A stretch of 49,661 bases of DNA from Candidatus Accumulibacter necessarius (GTDB lineage: Bacteria > Pseudomonadota > Gammaproteobacteria > Burkholderiales > Rhodocyclaceae): NCBI GenBank assembly GCA_017302435.1, contig JAFLDL010000035.1, positions 1-49,661 on the forward strand. Reading direction: 5' to 3'. The notes below the pieces were generated by a model. It was not told the DNA's origin. It searched no databases and saw nothing but the letters and a program-made list of their open reading frames with translations. This document shows positions 17,683 through 29,602 of this stretch, piece by piece (within the stretch, counting starts at the first letter, position 1; each line of letters begins with the position of its first letter). Both the position numbers and the translations under genes were made by a program.

Positions 17683-19071
17683 CTAGCCTGCCGCCAGCTT
17701 GCCGGGAACCGCACCAATCGAGCCGGCCCCCATGGTCACCACCACATCGCCATCTCGCGCGGCATCCAGAATCGCTTGCGGCAGGTCGCCAACAGCCTCG
17801 ACGAAGACCGGTTCGACCTTGCCGGCAACCCGCAGCGCACGCGCCAGCGCACGACCATCGGCCGCGACGATCGCCGGTTCTCCGGCGGCATAAACTTCGG
17901 CAAGCACCAGGGCGTCGACGCCACTGAGGACTTTCACGAAATCGTCGAAACAGTCCCGTGTTCGGGTAAAGCGGTGCGGCTGGAAGGCGAGCAGCAGACG
18001 GCGACCAGGAAAGGCGCCGCGCGCCGCGGCCAGCGTTGCCCGCATCTCGACCGGGTGATGACCGTAGTCGTCGACCAGCGTGAAGCGGCCGCCGCCCGGT
18101 AGCGGCAGGTCGCCGTAGCGCTGAAACCGTCGACCGACACCGCGGAACTCGGCCAGCGCCTTGACGATCGCTGTGTCGGCAATACCCAGTTCGCTGGCCA
18201 CCGCAATCGCCGCCAGGGCATTGAGGACATTGTGCCGTCCGGGCAGATTGAGGGTGACGGCCAGTCGGCTGATGCTGCCGTTGACCCGCACGCAATCGAA
18301 GCGCATCTGGCCTTCGACCGCGGTCACGTTCTCGGCATAGACGTTGGCTGATGAATCGAGACCGTAGCTGACGATCTGCTTGCTCACCAGGGGCATGATT
18401 TCACGGACGTTGGCGTCGTCGGCACACAACACCGCCACCCCGTAGAAGGGCAGGCGCTGGAGGAAATCGACGAAGGCCTGCTTGAGCCGGCTGAAGTCAT
18501 GGCCATAGGTCTCCATGTGGTCGGCATCGATGTTGGTAACGATCGAGATCACCGGGGACAGGAGCAGGAAGGAAGCATCGGACTCATCGGCTTCGGCGAC
18601 CAGAAAGTCGCCAGAACCGAGGCGGGCATTGGCACCGGCAGCGTTGAGGCGGCCACCGATGACGAAAGTCGGATCCATGCCGCCCTCGGCGAGAATCGAA
18701 GCGACCAGGCTGGTGGTTGTTGTCTTTCCGTGCGTTCCGGCGACGGCGATTCCCTGTTTCAGCCGCATCAATTCGGCCAGCATCTGCGCCCGCGGCACCA
18801 CGGGGACCTTGCGCGCGCGGGCTGCGATGACTTCGGGATTGTCCGACCTGACCGCAGAGGACACCACCACCGCATCGGCGGCGCTGACGTTCTCGGCGGC
18901 GTGCCCGACCGTCGTGCGCACGCCCAGAGCAGCGAGATGCCGGGTGGTCGCGTTGTCGGCCAGATCCGAGCCGCTGACCACGAAACCGAGGTTGGCCAGC
19001 ACTTCGGCAATGCCGCTCATGCCGGAACCGCCGATACCCACGAAGTGGATGTTCTTGACTTTATGTTTCAC
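17683..19071 (-). CDS. murC: UDP-N-acetylmuramate--L-alanine ligase
   Basis: MurC adds L-alanine to UDP-MurNAc. I place the start at GTG 19071, which has AGGAG eight bases upstream and overlaps the murG stop as GTGA, giving 462 residues. Landmarks are [19 protein letters not shown], the ATP loop [36 protein letters not shown] and [16 protein letters not shown]. An upstream GTG at 19089 lacks the ribosome site. Confidence 0.97.
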   Translation of the reverse strand: MKHKVKNIHFVGIGGSGMSGIAEVLANLGFVVSGSDLADNATTRHLAALGVRTTVGHAAENVSAADAVVVSSAVRSDNPEVIAARARKVPVVPRAQMLAELMRLKQGIAVAGTHGKTTTTSLVASILAEGGMDPTFVIGGRLNAAGANARLGSGDFLVAEADESDASFLLLSPVISIVTNIDADHMETYGHDFSRLKQAFVDFLQRLPFYGVAVLCADDANVREIMPLVSKQIVSYGLDSSANVYAENVTAVEGQMRFDCVRVNGSISRLAVTLNLPGRHNVLNALAAIAVASELGIADTAIVKALAEFRGVGRRFQRYGDLPLPGGGRFTLVDDYGHHPVEMRATLAAARGAFPGRRLLLAFQPHRFTRTRDCFDDFVKVLSGVDALVLAEVYAAGEPAIVAADGRALARALRVAGKVEPVFVEAVGDLPQAILDAARDGDVVVTMGAGSIGAVPGKLAAG

Positions 19072-20123
19072 GGGGCAAGCTCCTCGCACATCCTGGCAAG
19101 CTCGGCCGTTGCCTCCGGCTTGGCCAGTTCACGCGCTCGTTCGGACATTTCCTGCAACCGACTGCGCGAGTAGTGGCACAACTCACTGATGGATTCGGGG
19201 GTCATTCGTTCCTGCGGCAACAGCGTCGCAGCGCCGGCCAGCGACAGGAAGTTGGCATTGAGCGTCTGGTGGTCGTCCACCGCATACGGAAATGGCACCA
19301 GTACGCTGGCCACGCCGGCGGCGGCCAGTTCTGCGATGGTCAGCGCTCCGGCGCGACAGATGACCAGGTCTGCCCATTCGTAGGCACCCGCCATATCCTC
19401 GATGAAAGCTGTGCAGTGTGCCGGTACGCCCGCGGCCTCGTAGTTCTGCCGCAGTTGCACTAGGTGCTTCTCGCCGGCCTGATGCACCACCAGTGGCCGC
19501 TCCTCGGCTCTGATCTGGGCGAGACCCCGGGGAACGATTTCGTTGAGAGCAGCCGCACCCTGACTCCCACCGAGAACCAGGAGATGCATCGGCGCTTCGC
19601 GACCGGCCAGACGCTGCGCTGGCGCCGGCAGCTTGTTCATCTCCGGGCGCAGCGGATTGCCAACCCAGACCCCGCCTGGCAAGGCACTGGGGAAACCACA
19701 GGCAACCCGCCTGGCAAGCCTGGCAAGCACCCGGTTGGCCAGGCCAGCAATCGAGTTCTGTTCGTGAATGATCAGCGGAAAGCCGAGCAGCGCAGCCATC
19801 ATGCCGCCAGGGAAGCTCACGTAGCCACCCATCCCCAGAACCACGTCCGGCCTCACCCGGCGAATTTCACGCCGCGCCTGCCAGCAGGCAGCGAGCAGGT
19901 GGAAAGGCAGCAGAAGCTTGCGCAGCAGGCCCTTGCCGCGCAGCGCAGCGAAGCGAACCCAGGCCATTTCGTAGCCACGCGAGGGAACCAGCTTCGCTTC
20001 CATGCCATCCGGCGCTCCCATCCAGACGACCCGCCAGTCGCGACTCTTCAGCAGGTCGGCCACCGCCAGACCGGGGAAAACATGGCCGCCGGTTCCGCCC
20101 GCCATGACGAGTAGCGTCTTCAT
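19068..20123 (-). CDS. murG: UDP-GlcNAc:lipid I GlcNAc transferase MurG
   Basis: MurG converts lipid I to lipid II at the inner membrane face. The 351-residue GT28 enzyme shows [83 protein letters not shown] and [15 protein letters not shown]. All glycosyl-acceptor and UDP-GlcNAc binding motifs are present. It overlaps ftsW by four bases (ATGA) and murC by four (GTGA). Confidence 0.97.
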   Translation of the reverse strand: MKTLLVMAGGTGGHVFPGLAVADLLKSRDWRVVWMGAPDGMEAKLVPSRGYEMAWVRFAALRGKGLLRKLLLPFHLLAACWQARREIRRVRPDVVLGMGGYVSFPGGMMAALLGFPLIIHEQNSIAGLANRVLARLARRVACGFPSALPGGVWVGNPLRPEMNKLPAPAQRLAGREAPMHLLVLGGSQGAAALNEIVPRGLAQIRAEERPLVVHQAGEKHLVQLRQNYEAAGVPAHCTAFIEDMAGAYEWADLVICRAGALTIAELAAAGVASVLVPFPYAVDDHQTLNANFLSLAGAATLLPQERMTPESISELCHYSRSRLQEMSERARELAKPEATAELARMCEELAP

Positions 20124-21280
20124 ACTTTGGCTCCGCGCATCAACTGGCGATTCTCCCAGTCGATTCGCAGCAGGACTGCCAACGCCACGCAGTTGGCCAG
20201 AATTCCAGAACCACCGAAGCTCATCAGCGGCAGGGTCAGGCCCTTGGTGGGCAGGAGACCCATGTTCACGCCCATATTGATGAAGCCCTGTACGCCCAGC
20301 CAGACGCCAATCCCCTGTGCCACCAGCGCCGAATACAGTCGCTCGAGGCTGACTGCCTGACGGCCGATGGCGAAGGCCCTCTGAATCAACAGACCGAACA
20401 ATACGATGACCAGCAGCACGCCGAAAAAGCCAAGCTCTTCGGCAATCACCGCCAGCAGGAAGTCGGTATGCGCCTCGGGCAGATAGAACAGCTTTTCGAC
20501 ACTCGCACCCAGGCCAACGCCGAACAGCTCACCACGACCAAAGGCGATCAGCGCGTGCGAAAGCTGGTAGCCGCGACCAAAGGCATCCGCCCACGGATCC
20601 ATGAAGCCGAAGATGCGATCGCGTCGGTAGGGTGAGAAGATGATCAGTGCGGCGAAGGCGGCGGCCAGCACGAGGATCAGCACGACGAACAGGCGCGCCC
20701 GCATGCCGCCGAGAAAGAGAATCCCCATGGCAATCGAGATGATCACCACGAAAGCACCAAAGTCCGGTTCCTTGAGCAGCAGGATGCCGACAGCGACCAT
20801 CGCGCTGGCCAGCGGCAGGAAGGCCTTCTTCAGATCATGCATGTGTGGCATCTTGCGTGCCGTGTAATCCGCCGCGTAGAGGACGGCAAACAGTTTCATC
20901 AACTCGGAGGGCTGCAGATTGGCGATGCCCAGAGGAAGCCAGCGGCGTGCCCCGTTAACCTCGCGGCCGATACCGGGAATCAGTACCAGCGCCAGCAGCA
21001 CGAAGCCGGTGACGAACAGCCACGGCGACCAGCGTTGCCAGGTCGACAAGGGCACCTGAAAGGCAATGCCGGCAGCCACCAGCGCGATGATTAAGAAGAC
21101 GGCATGGCGCACCAGATAGTAGGTCGATTGATTGGCTGTCACGCGACCGGCCTCAGCAATGGCCATCGAGGCTGAATAGACCATGACCATGCCGATCACC
21201 AGCAGCATCAGGGTGCTCCAGAGAAGCGCCAGATCGATTTCCGAAGGCAGGCGGCGAGGCCCGTCGAGAGTTCGCAACAT
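20120..21280 (-). CDS. ftsW: Peptidoglycan glycosyltransferase FtsW
   Basis: FtsW is the SEDS-family polymerase of septal peptidoglycan. This 386-residue membrane protein has about ten hydrophobic segments and the SEDS motifs [11 protein letters not shown]-like [75 protein letters not shown] and [12 protein letters not shown]. Its ATG shares one base with the murD stop (TGATG). It acts with the transpeptidase FtsI encoded upstream in the same cluster. Confidence 0.97.
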   Translation of the reverse strand: MLRTLDGPRRLPSEIDLALLWSTLMLLVIGMVMVYSASMAIAEAGRVTANQSTYYLVRHAVFLIIALVAAGIAFQVPLSTWQRWSPWLFVTGFVLLALVLIPGIGREVNGARRWLPLGIANLQPSELMKLFAVLYAADYTARKMPHMHDLKKAFLPLASAMVAVGILLLKEPDFGAFVVIISIAMGILFLGGMRARLFVVLILVLAAAFAALIIFSPYRRDRIFGFMDPWADAFGRGYQLSHALIAFGRGELFGVGLGASVEKLFYLPEAHTDFLLAVIAEELGFFGVLLVIVLFGLLIQRAFAIGRQAVSLERLYSALVAQGIGVWLGVQGFINMGVNMGLLPTKGLTLPLMSFGGSGILANCVALAVLLRIDWENRQLMRGAKV

Positions 21281-22647
21281 CAGGCGGCCTCTCTTTCGAT
21301 ACTGCGAACGGCCGCGACGAATGCCTCGGCACGATGCGCGTAGTCACGATACATGTCCATGCTCGCGCAGGCCGGAGAAAGCAGGACGGCTTCACCGGTC
21401 TGCGCCTGCGCGGCGCACCAGCGGACCGCTTCCGCCATGTCGACGCAGAGGCGTGTGGGCACACAGCAGCCCTCGAGAACGGCGGCAATCGCCGCCGCAT
21501 CGCGTCCGATCAGCGCCACAGCGCGTGCATGTTGCTCTATTGCACTACGCAGAGGCGCGAAGTCCTGCCCCTTGCCGTCGCCACCAAGGACGATTGCCAG
21601 CCGGCGACCCAGGCCCTGAACGGCTGCCAGAGTGGCGCCGACGTTGGTCCCCTTCGAGTCGTCGAAGTAACTGACACCATTGATTTCGGCGACCCACTCG
21701 ACGCGGTGCGCGAGTCCGTGGAAGGCGGCGAGGGCCGGCAGCACCGAGTGTGGATCGATACCCACCGCCTGACAGAGGGCCAGTGCCGCCATCGCATTGC
21801 TGGCGTTATGACGTCCGACCAGCTTCAGCTCGGCGAGCGGAATCAACGGGTCAGCGCCGCGCACGATGCAACCGCCCTCGAGCCCATAATCAGACGGGCG
21901 CGGTGGCGGGTTGAGGCCAAAGGTCACGACCGCCCGGCCGGGGCGAGCGGCGGCCAGACTGCGCGCATCGTCGCGATTGAGAACCTGCACGCCCTGCCCC
22001 TGGAAGACGCGCGCTTTGCTGGCTGCGTAGTCATCCATGCCGGCATAGCGGTCAAGGTGATCTTCGCTGATGTTGAGGACGGTCGCCGCATCGGCCTGTA
22101 GCGTGTGCGTCGCTTCAAGCTGGAAGCTCGACAGTTCCAGAACCCAGATTGCCGGCAGGTCATTGCCGTCAATCGCGCTCATCAAGGCGTCCAGCGCTGC
22201 CGGACTGATGTTCCCGGCGACCCCGGTCCTGCGGCCGGCAGCGCGACACAGGGCACCGGTGAGGGCGGTGGTGGTGGTCTTGCCATTGCTGCCGGTAATC
22301 GCAATCACCTGCGCCCGCTGTGCGTTCTGCCGCAGGCCCCAGACAAAAAGTTCGATCTCGGAAACAACCGGGATCCCCTGCGCAAGCGCTTGCTGAACCA
22401 GCGGCGCCTGCAGCGGCACGCCGGGAGAAATGGCGACCAGTTCGACCCCGAGAAAAGCTTCCGGCGCAAAAGGACCGGCGAAAAGAGCCGCCTCCGGGAT
22501 GGCGGAACGTAGCGCGTCGGCCTGGGGTGGCGCACGCCGACTATCGGCCACACGTACGCACGCGCCCTGGCGCGCCAACCACCTGGCCATCGCCAGCCCG
22601 CTCTCGCCAAGGCCCAGGACCAACGTCAGTTTTCCCTGCAGGTCCAT
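21280..22647 (-). CDS. murD: UDP-N-acetylmuramoyl-L-alanine--D-glutamate ligase
   Basis: MurD adds D-glutamate to the stem. The 455-residue protein has [20 protein letters not shown], the ATP loop [55 protein letters not shown] and [19 protein letters not shown]. The start follows the mraY stop by one base. Length and motifs are standard. Confidence 0.97.
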   Translation of the reverse strand: MDLQGKLTLVLGLGESGLAMARWLARQGACVRVADSRRAPPQADALRSAIPEAALFAGPFAPEAFLGVELVAISPGVPLQAPLVQQALAQGIPVVSEIELFVWGLRQNAQRAQVIAITGSNGKTTTTALTGALCRAAGRRTGVAGNISPAALDALMSAIDGNDLPAIWVLELSSFQLEATHTLQADAATVLNISEDHLDRYAGMDDYAASKARVFQGQGVQVLNRDDARSLAAARPGRAVVTFGLNPPPRPSDYGLEGGCIVRGADPLIPLAELKLVGRHNASNAMAALALCQAVGIDPHSVLPALAAFHGLAHRVEWVAEINGVSYFDDSKGTNVGATLAAVQGLGRRLAIVLGGDGKGQDFAPLRSAIEQHARAVALIGRDAAAIAAVLEGCCVPTRLCVDMAEAVRWCAAQAQTGEAVLLSPACASMDMYRDYAHRAEAFVAAVRSIEREAA

Positions 22648-22648
22648 G

Positions 22649-23737
22649 TCAGCGCAGCTTCAAGGTGGACAGGCCGACCAGCACCAGCATGATGGTGATG
22701 ATCCAGAAGCGGACGACGACCTGTGTCTCTTTCCAGCCGCCCAGTTCGAAATGGTGATGCAGCGGCGCCATTCGGAAGATCCGCCGGCCACCCGTCAGCT
22801 TGTAGTAGATCACCTGGGCGGCCACCGACAGCGTTTCGGCGACGAAAATGCCGCCCATGATCGCCAGCACGATCTCCTGACGAACGATGATGGCCACGGT
22901 GCCGAGGGCTGCACCGAGCGCCAGGGCGCCGACATCGCCCATGAACACTTCCGCCGGATAGGCGTTGAACCACAGAAAGCCCAAGCCGGCACCGGCCATT
23001 GCACCGAGCAGGATGGCGAGTTCGCCAGCCCCCGGAATGTACGGCAGGAAGAGGTATTTGGCATAGACCGCATTGCCCGCAACGTAGGCGAAGATGGCCA
23101 GCGCGGCGGCGATCATGACCGTCGGCATGATCGCCAGGCCATCGAGGCCGTCAGTCAGGTTGACGGCATTGCTCGTGCCGACGACGACGAGATAGCTCAG
23201 GACAACGAAACCGACGACCCCCAGCGGATAGGAGACGGTCTTGAAGAAGGGAACGATCAACTCGAGCTGTGCCGGCCCGCTTGCGCTCAGGCCGAGGTAG
23301 AGCGCCACCAGCAAGCCGATTGCCGATTGCCAGAAGTACTTCCAGCGTGCCGGCAAGCCCCGCGGATCGCGATTGACCACTTTCTGCCAGTCATCGTACC
23401 AGCCGATGCTGCCGAAACCCACGGTGACGATCAGCACCACCCAGACGTAACGATTGCCGAGGTCGCCCCACAGCAGCGTGGTGATGATGATGGCGATCAG
23501 AATCAGGGCGCCGCCCATGGTCGGCGTCCCGGACTTGATCAGGTGCGTCTCCGGACCATCGTGCCGCACCGCCTGGCCGATCTTCTTCGCTGCCAGCCAG
23601 CGGATCACGCGCGGTCCGGCGACAAAGGAAATGATCAACGCGGTCATCGCCGCAAGCACCGTCCGCAGGGTGATATAGCCGAAGACGTTGAACGCCCGCA
23701 CGTCCTGTGCCAACCATTGCGCCAGCAACAGCAACAT
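22649..23737 (-). CDS. mraY: Phospho-N-acetylmuramoyl-pentapeptide transferase
   Basis: MraY moves phospho-MurNAc-pentapeptide to undecaprenyl phosphate to form lipid I. The 362-residue polytopic protein has [12 protein letters not shown], the aspartate-rich [48 protein letters not shown] and the C-terminal [14 protein letters not shown] loop. The HHH motif and the DDxxK-type site mark the active-site face. Its ATG shares one base with the murF stop (TAATG). Confidence 0.98.
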   Translation of the reverse strand: MLLLLAQWLAQDVRAFNVFGYITLRTVLAAMTALIISFVAGPRVIRWLAAKKIGQAVRHDGPETHLIKSGTPTMGGALILIAIIITTLLWGDLGNRYVWVVLIVTVGFGSIGWYDDWQKVVNRDPRGLPARWKYFWQSAIGLLVALYLGLSASGPAQLELIVPFFKTVSYPLGVVGFVVLSYLVVVGTSNAVNLTDGLDGLAIMPTVMIAAALAIFAYVAGNAVYAKYLFLPYIPGAGELAILLGAMAGAGLGFLWFNAYPAEVFMGDVGALALGAALGTVAIIVRQEIVLAIMGGIFVAETLSVAAQVIYYKLTGGRRIFRMAPLHHHFELGGWKETQVVVRFWIITIMLVLVGLSTLKLR

Positions 23738-25116
23738 TACTCGCCCCCCTCGGATGGCAGGCTGATGGCCTCGGCGACCCGTTCCATGCGCATGAACCGT
23801 GAGCCCTTGACGAGAACCGTTGTCTCCGGAGTCAGCTCAGCGGTCAACGCGGTGATCAGCTTGTCGATATTCGTATAGTGCTCGCCACCGGCACCAAAAT
23901 TATGGGCAGCGAGAGCACTGGCGTCCCCTAACGCCAGCAGGCGATCGACCCCCTGGCTTTTTGCATAGCCACCGATCTCGTCATGGAACTGGCCGCTCAT
24001 CTCGCCGATCTCGCCCATATCTCCAAGCACCAGCACCTTCTTGCCGATCGTCGCCGCGAGAACATCGATGCCCGCGCGGACCGAGTCCGGGTTCGCGTTA
24101 TAGGTGTCGTCCAGCAGTACCGAACCCTGCAGGGCGGCTCGCCGCTGCAGGCGGCCCTTGAGACCACGGAAGCTGGCCAGGCCAGCCTGCACTGCAGCAA
24201 GTGAAACGCCCGCCGCCAGGCAGGCGGTCGCTGCAGCCAAGGCGTTGCGTGCGTTATGCCGACCCGGGAGGGCGAGGAAGACTTCAAACTGGCCATCCGC
24301 CGCGACCACGCTGAGACGGCTTTCGAGCCCATGCAGGTGAACCTTGCCGCTGACGTCGGCTGGTTGTTCGAAGCCGAAAGTCATCACGCCCAGCCCGCGG
24401 CTCTGAGCCCGCCACAGGTCGGCCCAGGGATCATCGGCGCTGAAGACTGCAACCCCGTCCTCGTCCAGACCGGAATAGATGCTGCCCTTCTCGCGGGCTA
24501 TCGCTTCCAGCGAGCCCATCCCGGCCAGATGAGCACGCTGCGCATTGGTCACCACGGCGACACCGGGGCGGGCGATGCCCGCCAGATAGGCGATTTCACC
24601 GGGGTGGTTCATGCCCATCTCGATGATCGCCGCGCGATGGCCAGCATTCAGCCGGAGCAGGGTCAGTGGCAAACCGATGTCGTTGTTGTAGTTGCCCCGG
24701 GTGAACAGCACCGCCTCACCGAAGGCGGCTTTCAGGATGCTGGCGATCATCTCCTTGGTCGTCGTCTTGCCGTTGCTGCCGGTCACGGCGATCACCGGCA
24801 GCGTGAAACGACTGCGCCAGTCGGCGGCAAGCGCCCCCAGCGCCAGCCGCGTCTCGGCTACCTCGATCAGGGGAAAACCAAGCAAGTGCAGGCCAACCGC
24901 AGCATCTGCGGCCACCACCGCGGCCACCGCGCCACGCGCCTGAGCGGCCGCGACGTAGTGGTGACCATCAAAGTTCTCGCCACGCAGGGCAAGAAACAGC
25001 TCGCCGGCCGCAATCGTACGGCTATCGGTCGACACGCCGCAAAAGCCCAGATTGTCGCCGGCGAGCCTGCCAGCCATGGCGCGAGCAGCAGCGAGCAGGT
25101 TCATCATCGCGCTCAC
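23737..25116 (-). CDS. murF: UDP-MurNAc-tripeptide--D-alanyl-D-alanine ligase
   Basis: MurF adds D-Ala-D-Ala, the product of Ddl, to the stem. The 459-residue protein starts at GTG 25116, eight bases after GGGAGA, in a GTGA overlap with murE. Landmarks are [22 protein letters not shown], the ATP loop [37 protein letters not shown]-like sequence, [30 protein letters not shown] and [16 protein letters not shown]. Confidence 0.97.
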   Translation of the reverse strand: MSAMMNLLAAARAMAGRLAGDNLGFCGVSTDSRTIAAGELFLALRGENFDGHHYVAAAQARGAVAAVVAADAAVGLHLLGFPLIEVAETRLALGALAADWRSRFTLPVIAVTGSNGKTTTKEMIASILKAAFGEAVLFTRGNYNNDIGLPLTLLRLNAGHRAAIIEMGMNHPGEIAYLAGIARPGVAVVTNAQRAHLAGMGSLEAIAREKGSIYSGLDEDGVAVFSADDPWADLWRAQSRGLGVMTFGFEQPADVSGKVHLHGLESRLSVVAADGQFEVFLALPGRHNARNALAAATACLAAGVSLAAVQAGLASFRGLKGRLQRRAALQGSVLLDDTYNANPDSVRAGIDVLAATIGKKVLVLGDMGEIGEMSGQFHDEIGGYAKSQGVDRLLALGDASALAAHNFGAGGEHYTNIDKLITALTAELTPETTVLVKGSRFMRMERVAEAISLPSEGGE

Positions 25117-26621
25117 GGGGCCATCTCCCGACGGGCGGCCAAGGCAGCATGTGCCTGCGCGACATCCGAAAATGGTCGCCGGACGCCGGCGATCTCCTGA
25201 TACGACTCGTGTCCCTTGCCGGCAAGCAGAATCACCTCCGCCGGATGTGCCGAAAGCAGGGTGCGGCGAATAGCTTCGCTGCGATCGACAATCATCTCGG
25301 CGGCTGGCGCAGCAACGCGAATGTCGTCAAGGATCGCCTGCGGATCCTCACTACGTGGGTTGTCACTGGTCAACACAACGCGATCGGCATGACTTGTCGC
25401 GACCTCTCCCATCAACGGGCGCTTGCCGCGATCACGGTCACCGCCGCAACCAAAAATGGCGGTGAGGCCGGCACCCCGCGCGCAGGCCACCGGCCGCAGC
25501 GCGCTAAGGGCGCTCGCCAGGGCATCCGGTGTATGTGCATAATCGATCACCACCAGTGGTTCGTTGTCGCCACCGATCTTCTCAAGACGGCCCGGCGGCG
25601 GAGTCAAGCCGGCAAAGCGCTCGGCGACCGCCTTTGGAGTCAGGCCGGCGTCAAGGAGAACCGCCGCCACAGCAAGCAGATTGGAGACGTTGTAGCGGCC
25701 AAGCAAGTGAGTCTCGATCTGGGCACGACCGCTCGGAGCGCAGAGACGGAAACGTAGCCCGTCAATCGATTCCTCGACGTTTTCAGCACGGAGGGTCCCC
25801 TGTTGATCACTGGGGATGCCCTGCTGCGTATAGCCAACCACCTTGGCTGCCGAACTGAGCGCGGCGAGTTCGCGTCCGAAGGGATCGTCAAGATTGACGA
25901 CCGCCAGGCGCAGGCGTGGCCAGGTAAACAGCTTCGCCTTGGCCTGTGCGTATTCCGCCATATTCCGGTGATAGTCAAGATGGTCACGAGTCAGATTGGT
26001 GAGCACCGCGATGTCAATCCGAGCCCCGTCGAGGCGTCCTTCGGCGATGCCGATCGAACTCGCCTCGAGCGCACACGCCTGGGCTTCCCTGCTGGCAAAA
26101 GCCGCGAGGTAACGCATCAGTGTCGTCGCCTCGGGCGTCGTGAAGCCGGTGTCGACCAACTGACCCGGCAAACCGGCGCCCAGCGTGCCAATGATCGCGC
26201 ATGGCCGGGGGTGACTCATGCCGATCCATTGCGTGACGCTGGTCTTGCCGTTGGTACCGGTGACGGCCACCAGCGACAGACGCTCACTCGGGCGCCCGCA
26301 GACGACGTGGGCCAGCGGGCCGCACAGCTGGCGAAGGCCGCTGACCGGCAGATTCGCAATCTTCCACTCGTCGCGCCAGGCGAAGGCGGCCGATCCGGCG
26401 GCGGCCGACTCCCAGAGAACGGCAGCAGCGCCATTGACAATCGCCTCGGGGATGTAGTGGCGGCCATCGGCGAGGTCACCCGGATAGGCCAGAAAGAGGT
26501 CGCCGGGAACAACCTGGCGGCTATCGTCGCTGACACCGCTCGGCCGAACGCCCAGTGCGCCGAGTTGCGCCAGAACATCACTGGTCGTCTCGTGGCGCAT
26601 CAGCGTGCTCTGGGCGCTCAC
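25113..26621 (-). CDS. murE: UDP-MurNAc-dipeptide--2,6-diaminopimelate ligase
   Basis: MurE adds the third residue of the stem. The 502-residue protein carries the ATP loop VTGTNGKTSVTQWIG and the DNPRSEDP motif (about 410-417), which selects meso-diaminopimelate. The organism's peptidoglycan is therefore of the Gram-negative type. Other landmarks are SDDSRQVVPGDLFLAYPG, ALEASSIGIAEGRLDG, DYAHTPDALASAL and FGCGGDRDRGKRPLMGEVA. The start is GTG 26621, overlapping the ftsI stop as GTGA; an ATG at 26600 is an alternative. Confidence 0.97.
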   Translation of the reverse strand: MSAQSTLMRHETTSDVLAQLGALGVRPSGVSDDSRQVVPGDLFLAYPGDLADGRHYIPEAIVNGAAAVLWESAAAGSAAFAWRDEWKIANLPVSGLRQLCGPLAHVVCGRPSERLSLVAVTGTNGKTSVTQWIGMSHPRPCAIIGTLGAGLPGQLVDTGFTTPEATTLMRYLAAFASREAQACALEASSIGIAEGRLDGARIDIAVLTNLTRDHLDYHRNMAEYAQAKAKLFTWPRLRLAVVNLDDPFGRELAALSSAAKVVGYTQQGIPSDQQGTLRAENVEESIDGLRFRLCAPSGRAQIETHLLGRYNVSNLLAVAAVLLDAGLTPKAVAERFAGLTPPPGRLEKIGGDNEPLVVIDYAHTPDALASALSALRPVACARGAGLTAIFGCGGDRDRGKRPLMGEVATSHADRVVLTSDNPRSEDPQAILDDIRVAAPAAEMIVDRSEAIRRTLLSAHPAEVILLAGKGHESYQEIAGVRRPFSDVAQAHAALAARREMAP

Positions 26622-28375
26622 AGCCTGGCCTTTACTGTCGGTGTCGTGCTTTTCGGCGTCTGCGCGACCACCAGTGGAGCGTCGGGTGCGATGCCGAGAG
26701 TGCGCAGCGAACTGGCCATCACGGCGGAAAATACCGGCGCCGCGACTTCACCGCCATAATGCTTCCCGCCACGTGGTTCGTCGATCATCACGGCAACGAT
26801 CAGGCGGGGGTCCGAGACCGGGGCAAAACCGACGAAGGACGAGACATACTTGTTCGCGTAACGACCGCCTTCGAGCTTGTGCGCTGTACCCGTCTTGCCG
26901 GCTACGCGATAGCCAGGAATCTGCGCCTTGGGGGCCGTGCCGCCGGGCTGGACCGCCATTTCAAGCATCACCCGCACGGCGCGTGCCGTCTGTGGGCTGA
27001 ACACCGTCGCGCCGTGCGGCATCGATGAGTCGACCCGGGTCAGCGACAGCGGCACCAGATCGCCATCGCGGGCAAAGACGGAATAGGCGCGCGCCAACTG
27101 GATCAGCGATACCGAGATGCCATGGCCATAGGCCATGGTCGCCTGCTCGATCGGTCGCCAGCTCTTCCATGGGCGCACCCGGCCAGTCACTTCGCCGGGG
27201 AAGCCCAGGCGCGGCACCTGACCAAAGCCGACATCGTCGAACATCTCCCACATCTTCTGCGAGGGAAGCATGGCGGCGACCTTCGCAGCACCCACGTTCG
27301 ACGATTTCTGGATCACCTCCGCCACGGTCAGCGCACCGTGCGGATGGGCATCGGCAATCGTGGCATTACCGATGGTCAGGCGTCCGGGCGCGCAGTTGAT
27401 GATCGTGTCGAAGCGGACCTTGCCACTCTCCAGCCCGAGGGCAATGGTGAAGGGCTTGAGCGTCGAACCCGGCTCAAAGGTGTCGGTCAGCGCCCGATTG
27501 CGCAGCTGGGCGCCGGATAGGCCCTCGCGATTGTTCGGGTTGTAGGTCGGCAAGTTGGCCAGAGCCAGGATTTCGCCGGTGCGGACGTCAAGCACCACGA
27601 CGCCCCCCGCCTTCGCGTTGTGTTCGCTCATGGCCTGCTTGAGATGGCTGTAGGCCAGGTACTGAATCTTCGAATCAAGCGCCAGACGAACTTCCTTGCC
27701 ATCCTGCGGTGGTTTGATCGAGCCAACGTCCTCGACGATCTGGCCGCGTCGATCCCTGATCACGCTGCGGCTACCGGGCTGACCGAGCAGTTGCCCATGA
27801 AAGGCCAGTTCAACGCCTTCAAGACCCTTGTCGTCCACGCCGGTGAAGCCGACCATGTGCGCCGTCATCTCACCGGTCGGATAAAAGCGGCGGTACTCCT
27901 TGTCCTGGCCGATGCCGGGCAACTTCAACGCCGCAACCTGCTCGGCCACCGACGGTGGAATCTGCCGGCGAAGAAAGACGAAGGGCTTGTCGGTGCTCAG
28001 CTTCTGGCTCAACTGCTTGACGTCCATCTCCAGCAGGGACGCCAGCTGGCCGGTCTGTTCCGGCGTCAGCCTGGCGACTGGTGGAACCGCCCAGATCGAC
28101 TTCATCGGCGTTGAAATGGCCAGAACATCGCCGTGTCGATCGGCAATCCGCCCGCGCGAGGCGCTGATCTCGATGTCGCGCCGGTAACGTGACTCCCCTT
28201 TTTCCTGCAGGAAGTCGTTGTTGAGAACCTGCAGGTAGAAAGCACGGCCGATCAGCACACCAAAGGAACCGAGGATCAGCAGGCCCATCAGGCGCGAGCG
28301 CCAGGGTGGCAGGCGCAGTTGCAGCAACGGGCTTTCGGCAAACTTGTGTGCCACTTTTCCCTTGAAGCGCATCAT
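26618..28375 (-). CDS. ftsI: Division-specific penicillin-binding protein 3 (FtsI)
   Basis: FtsI is the septal transpeptidase that works with FtsW. The 585-residue protein has one N-terminal membrane helix (about 29-48), a dimerisation domain with RGRIADRHGDVLA, and the transpeptidase triad: STLK at 304-307 (active serine), SSN at 358-360 and KTG at 494-496. The stop overlaps the murE start, and the start overlaps the ftsL stop (ATGA). Confidence 0.98.
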   Translation of the reverse strand: MMRFKGKVAHKFAESPLLQLRLPPWRSRLMGLLILGSFGVLIGRAFYLQVLNNDFLQEKGESRYRRDIEISASRGRIADRHGDVLAISTPMKSIWAVPPVARLTPEQTGQLASLLEMDVKQLSQKLSTDKPFVFLRRQIPPSVAEQVAALKLPGIGQDKEYRRFYPTGEMTAHMVGFTGVDDKGLEGVELAFHGQLLGQPGSRSVIRDRRGQIVEDVGSIKPPQDGKEVRLALDSKIQYLAYSHLKQAMSEHNAKAGGVVVLDVRTGEILALANLPTYNPNNREGLSGAQLRNRALTDTFEPGSTLKPFTIALGLESGKVRFDTIINCAPGRLTIGNATIADAHPHGALTVAEVIQKSSNVGAAKVAAMLPSQKMWEMFDDVGFGQVPRLGFPGEVTGRVRPWKSWRPIEQATMAYGHGISVSLIQLARAYSVFARDGDLVPLSLTRVDSSMPHGATVFSPQTARAVRVMLEMAVQPGGTAPKAQIPGYRVAGKTGTAHKLEGGRYANKYVSSFVGFAPVSDPRLIVAVMIDEPRGGKHYGGEVAAPVFSAVMASSLRTLGIAPDAPLVVAQTPKSTTPTVKARL

Positions 28376-28650
28376 TGGGCATTGCCTCCGGTCGGCGCGG
28401 AGGCGATCGCGCGGCCTGCTTGCGGTGTCGTCATCTTGAGCTTCTCGCGTGCAATCTTCTCTATCCGCGGCGCGGCGCCCCAGGTCGATAGCTCGATTTG
28501 CAGTTGGCCAAACTCGACTTCAAGTTGCCGTGCGCGCTCCTGCTCAGCCTCAAGTGCCTGAAAAATCTTGCGTGCCTTGTGCTGTGAAGTCACCACGCCG
28601 AGGCTGCAGATCACCAGCGCCAGCAACAGAAAAATGTTCAGGCGAACCAT
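28372..28650 (-). CDS. ftsL: Cell division protein FtsL
   Basis: From the ATG at 28650, 92 residues form a short bitopic protein: a membrane helix at about 4-20 (LNIFLLLALVICSLGVVTS), then a periplasmic coiled coil rich in E, Q, R and L (KIFQALEAEQERARQLEVEFGQL), ending with KIAREKLKMTTP, a FtsL signature. FtsL forms the FtsQBL complex that activates FtsWI. A longer frame from 28668 overlaps rsmH and I did not use it. Assignment rests on position plus topology. Confidence 0.92.
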   Translation of the reverse strand: MVRLNIFLLLALVICSLGVVTSQHKARKIFQALEAEQERARQLEVEFGQLQIELSTWGAAPRIEKIAREKLKMTTPQAGRAIASAPTGGNAQ

Positions 28651-28651
28651 C

Positions 28652-29602
28652 TCAGGCGGCCTTTCCAAGCAGCTTTTCTGCCACCCGCATCACCGCGCTG
28701 CGCGCCCTCGGGTTGGCGGCCACTTCCGCCGCACTCGCCCTGGCCGGCTTGCCGATCAGACGAAGCCGCGGCTGCGGCAACTCGGCCACGCGCAAGGGCA
28801 ATCTTCTCGGCGAGCGATCCGGATCCGCCTCGTCACGCATGAAGCGCTTGACAAGGCGGTCTTCCAGCGAGTGGAAACTGATCACCACCAGGCGCCCCCC
28901 ATTTTTCAGCACGGTCATGGCCTGTGGCAGCACTAGCGCGAGTTGTTCGAGCTCTTTATTGATATGAATCCGTAGAGCTTGAAAGGTACGCGTCGCCGCA
29001 TCCTGCCCGGGCTCACGGGTGCGCACGGTCGCGCGTACAAGCGCGGCGAGTTCCCCGGTGGTTGCAAGCGGCCGTTCGCCCCGAGCAGCCACAATCTTCT
29101 TTGCAATCTGGAAAGCAAACCGTTCTTCACCATAATTCCTAATGACCTCCGTGATCTCCTGCACGCTGGCCCGCAGAAGCCACTGTGCCGCTGTCTCGCC
29201 TTGTGTCGTATCCATCCGCATGTCGAGAGGCGCGTCGTAGCGGAAACTGAAGCCCCTGTCCCCCTCATCCAGTTGCGGCGACGAGACTCCGACATCGAGC
29301 AGTACGCCGTCGACCGCCTCCTCGACGGCAACCCCTGCTCGCCTGAGCGCGTCGGCGAGATCACCGAAGCGGTGGTGCATGACAAGCAATCTCTGGTCGA
29401 CGATTGTGCAGGCCACGGCCACCGCTTGCGGGTCGCAGTCGAGCGCCAGCAGGCGACCCTCTGGCCCGAGTCGTTCGAGGATGGCCCGCGTGTGCCCGCC
29501 GCGCCCGAAAGTGCCGTCAACGTAAGTGCCTGCGGGCTTGATGTTCAGGGCGTCGACCGCCTCCCGCAGGAGAACGGCCGCATGCTGCGGCGGCCCGCTC
29601 AC
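28652..29602 (-). CDS. rsmH: 16S rRNA (cytosine-1402-N4)-methyltransferase RsmH
   Basis: RsmH (MraW) methylates N4 of C1402 in 16S rRNA. The 316-residue protein has [20 protein letters not shown] (SAM loop), [40 protein letters not shown] and [21 protein letters not shown]. The partner methyltransferase RsmI, which adds the 2'-O-methyl group to the same nucleotide, is encoded at 33178-34017. The start is GTG 29602, overlapping the mraZ stop as GTGA. Confidence 0.97.
   Translation of the reverse strand: MSGPPQHAAVLLREAVDALNIKPAGTYVDGTFGRGGHTRAILERLGPEGRLLALDCDPQAVAVACTIVDQRLLVMHHRFGDLADALRRAGVAVEEAVDGVLLDVGVSSPQLDEGDRGFSFRYDAPLDMRMDTTQGETAAQWLLRASVQEITEVIRNYGEERFAFQIAKKIVAARGERPLATTGELAALVRATVRTREPGQDAATRTFQALRIHINKELEQLALVLPQAMTVLKNGGRLVVISFHSLEDRLVKRFMRDEADPDRSPRRLPLRVAELPQPRLRLIGKPARASAAEVAANPRARSAVMRVAEKLLGKAA

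Noticed and set aside
22430-23878. A 482-residue plus-strand frame opposite mraY
   Set aside because: Composition is dominated by D, H, Q and R, typical of a shadow of a membrane protein; no motif or start signal.
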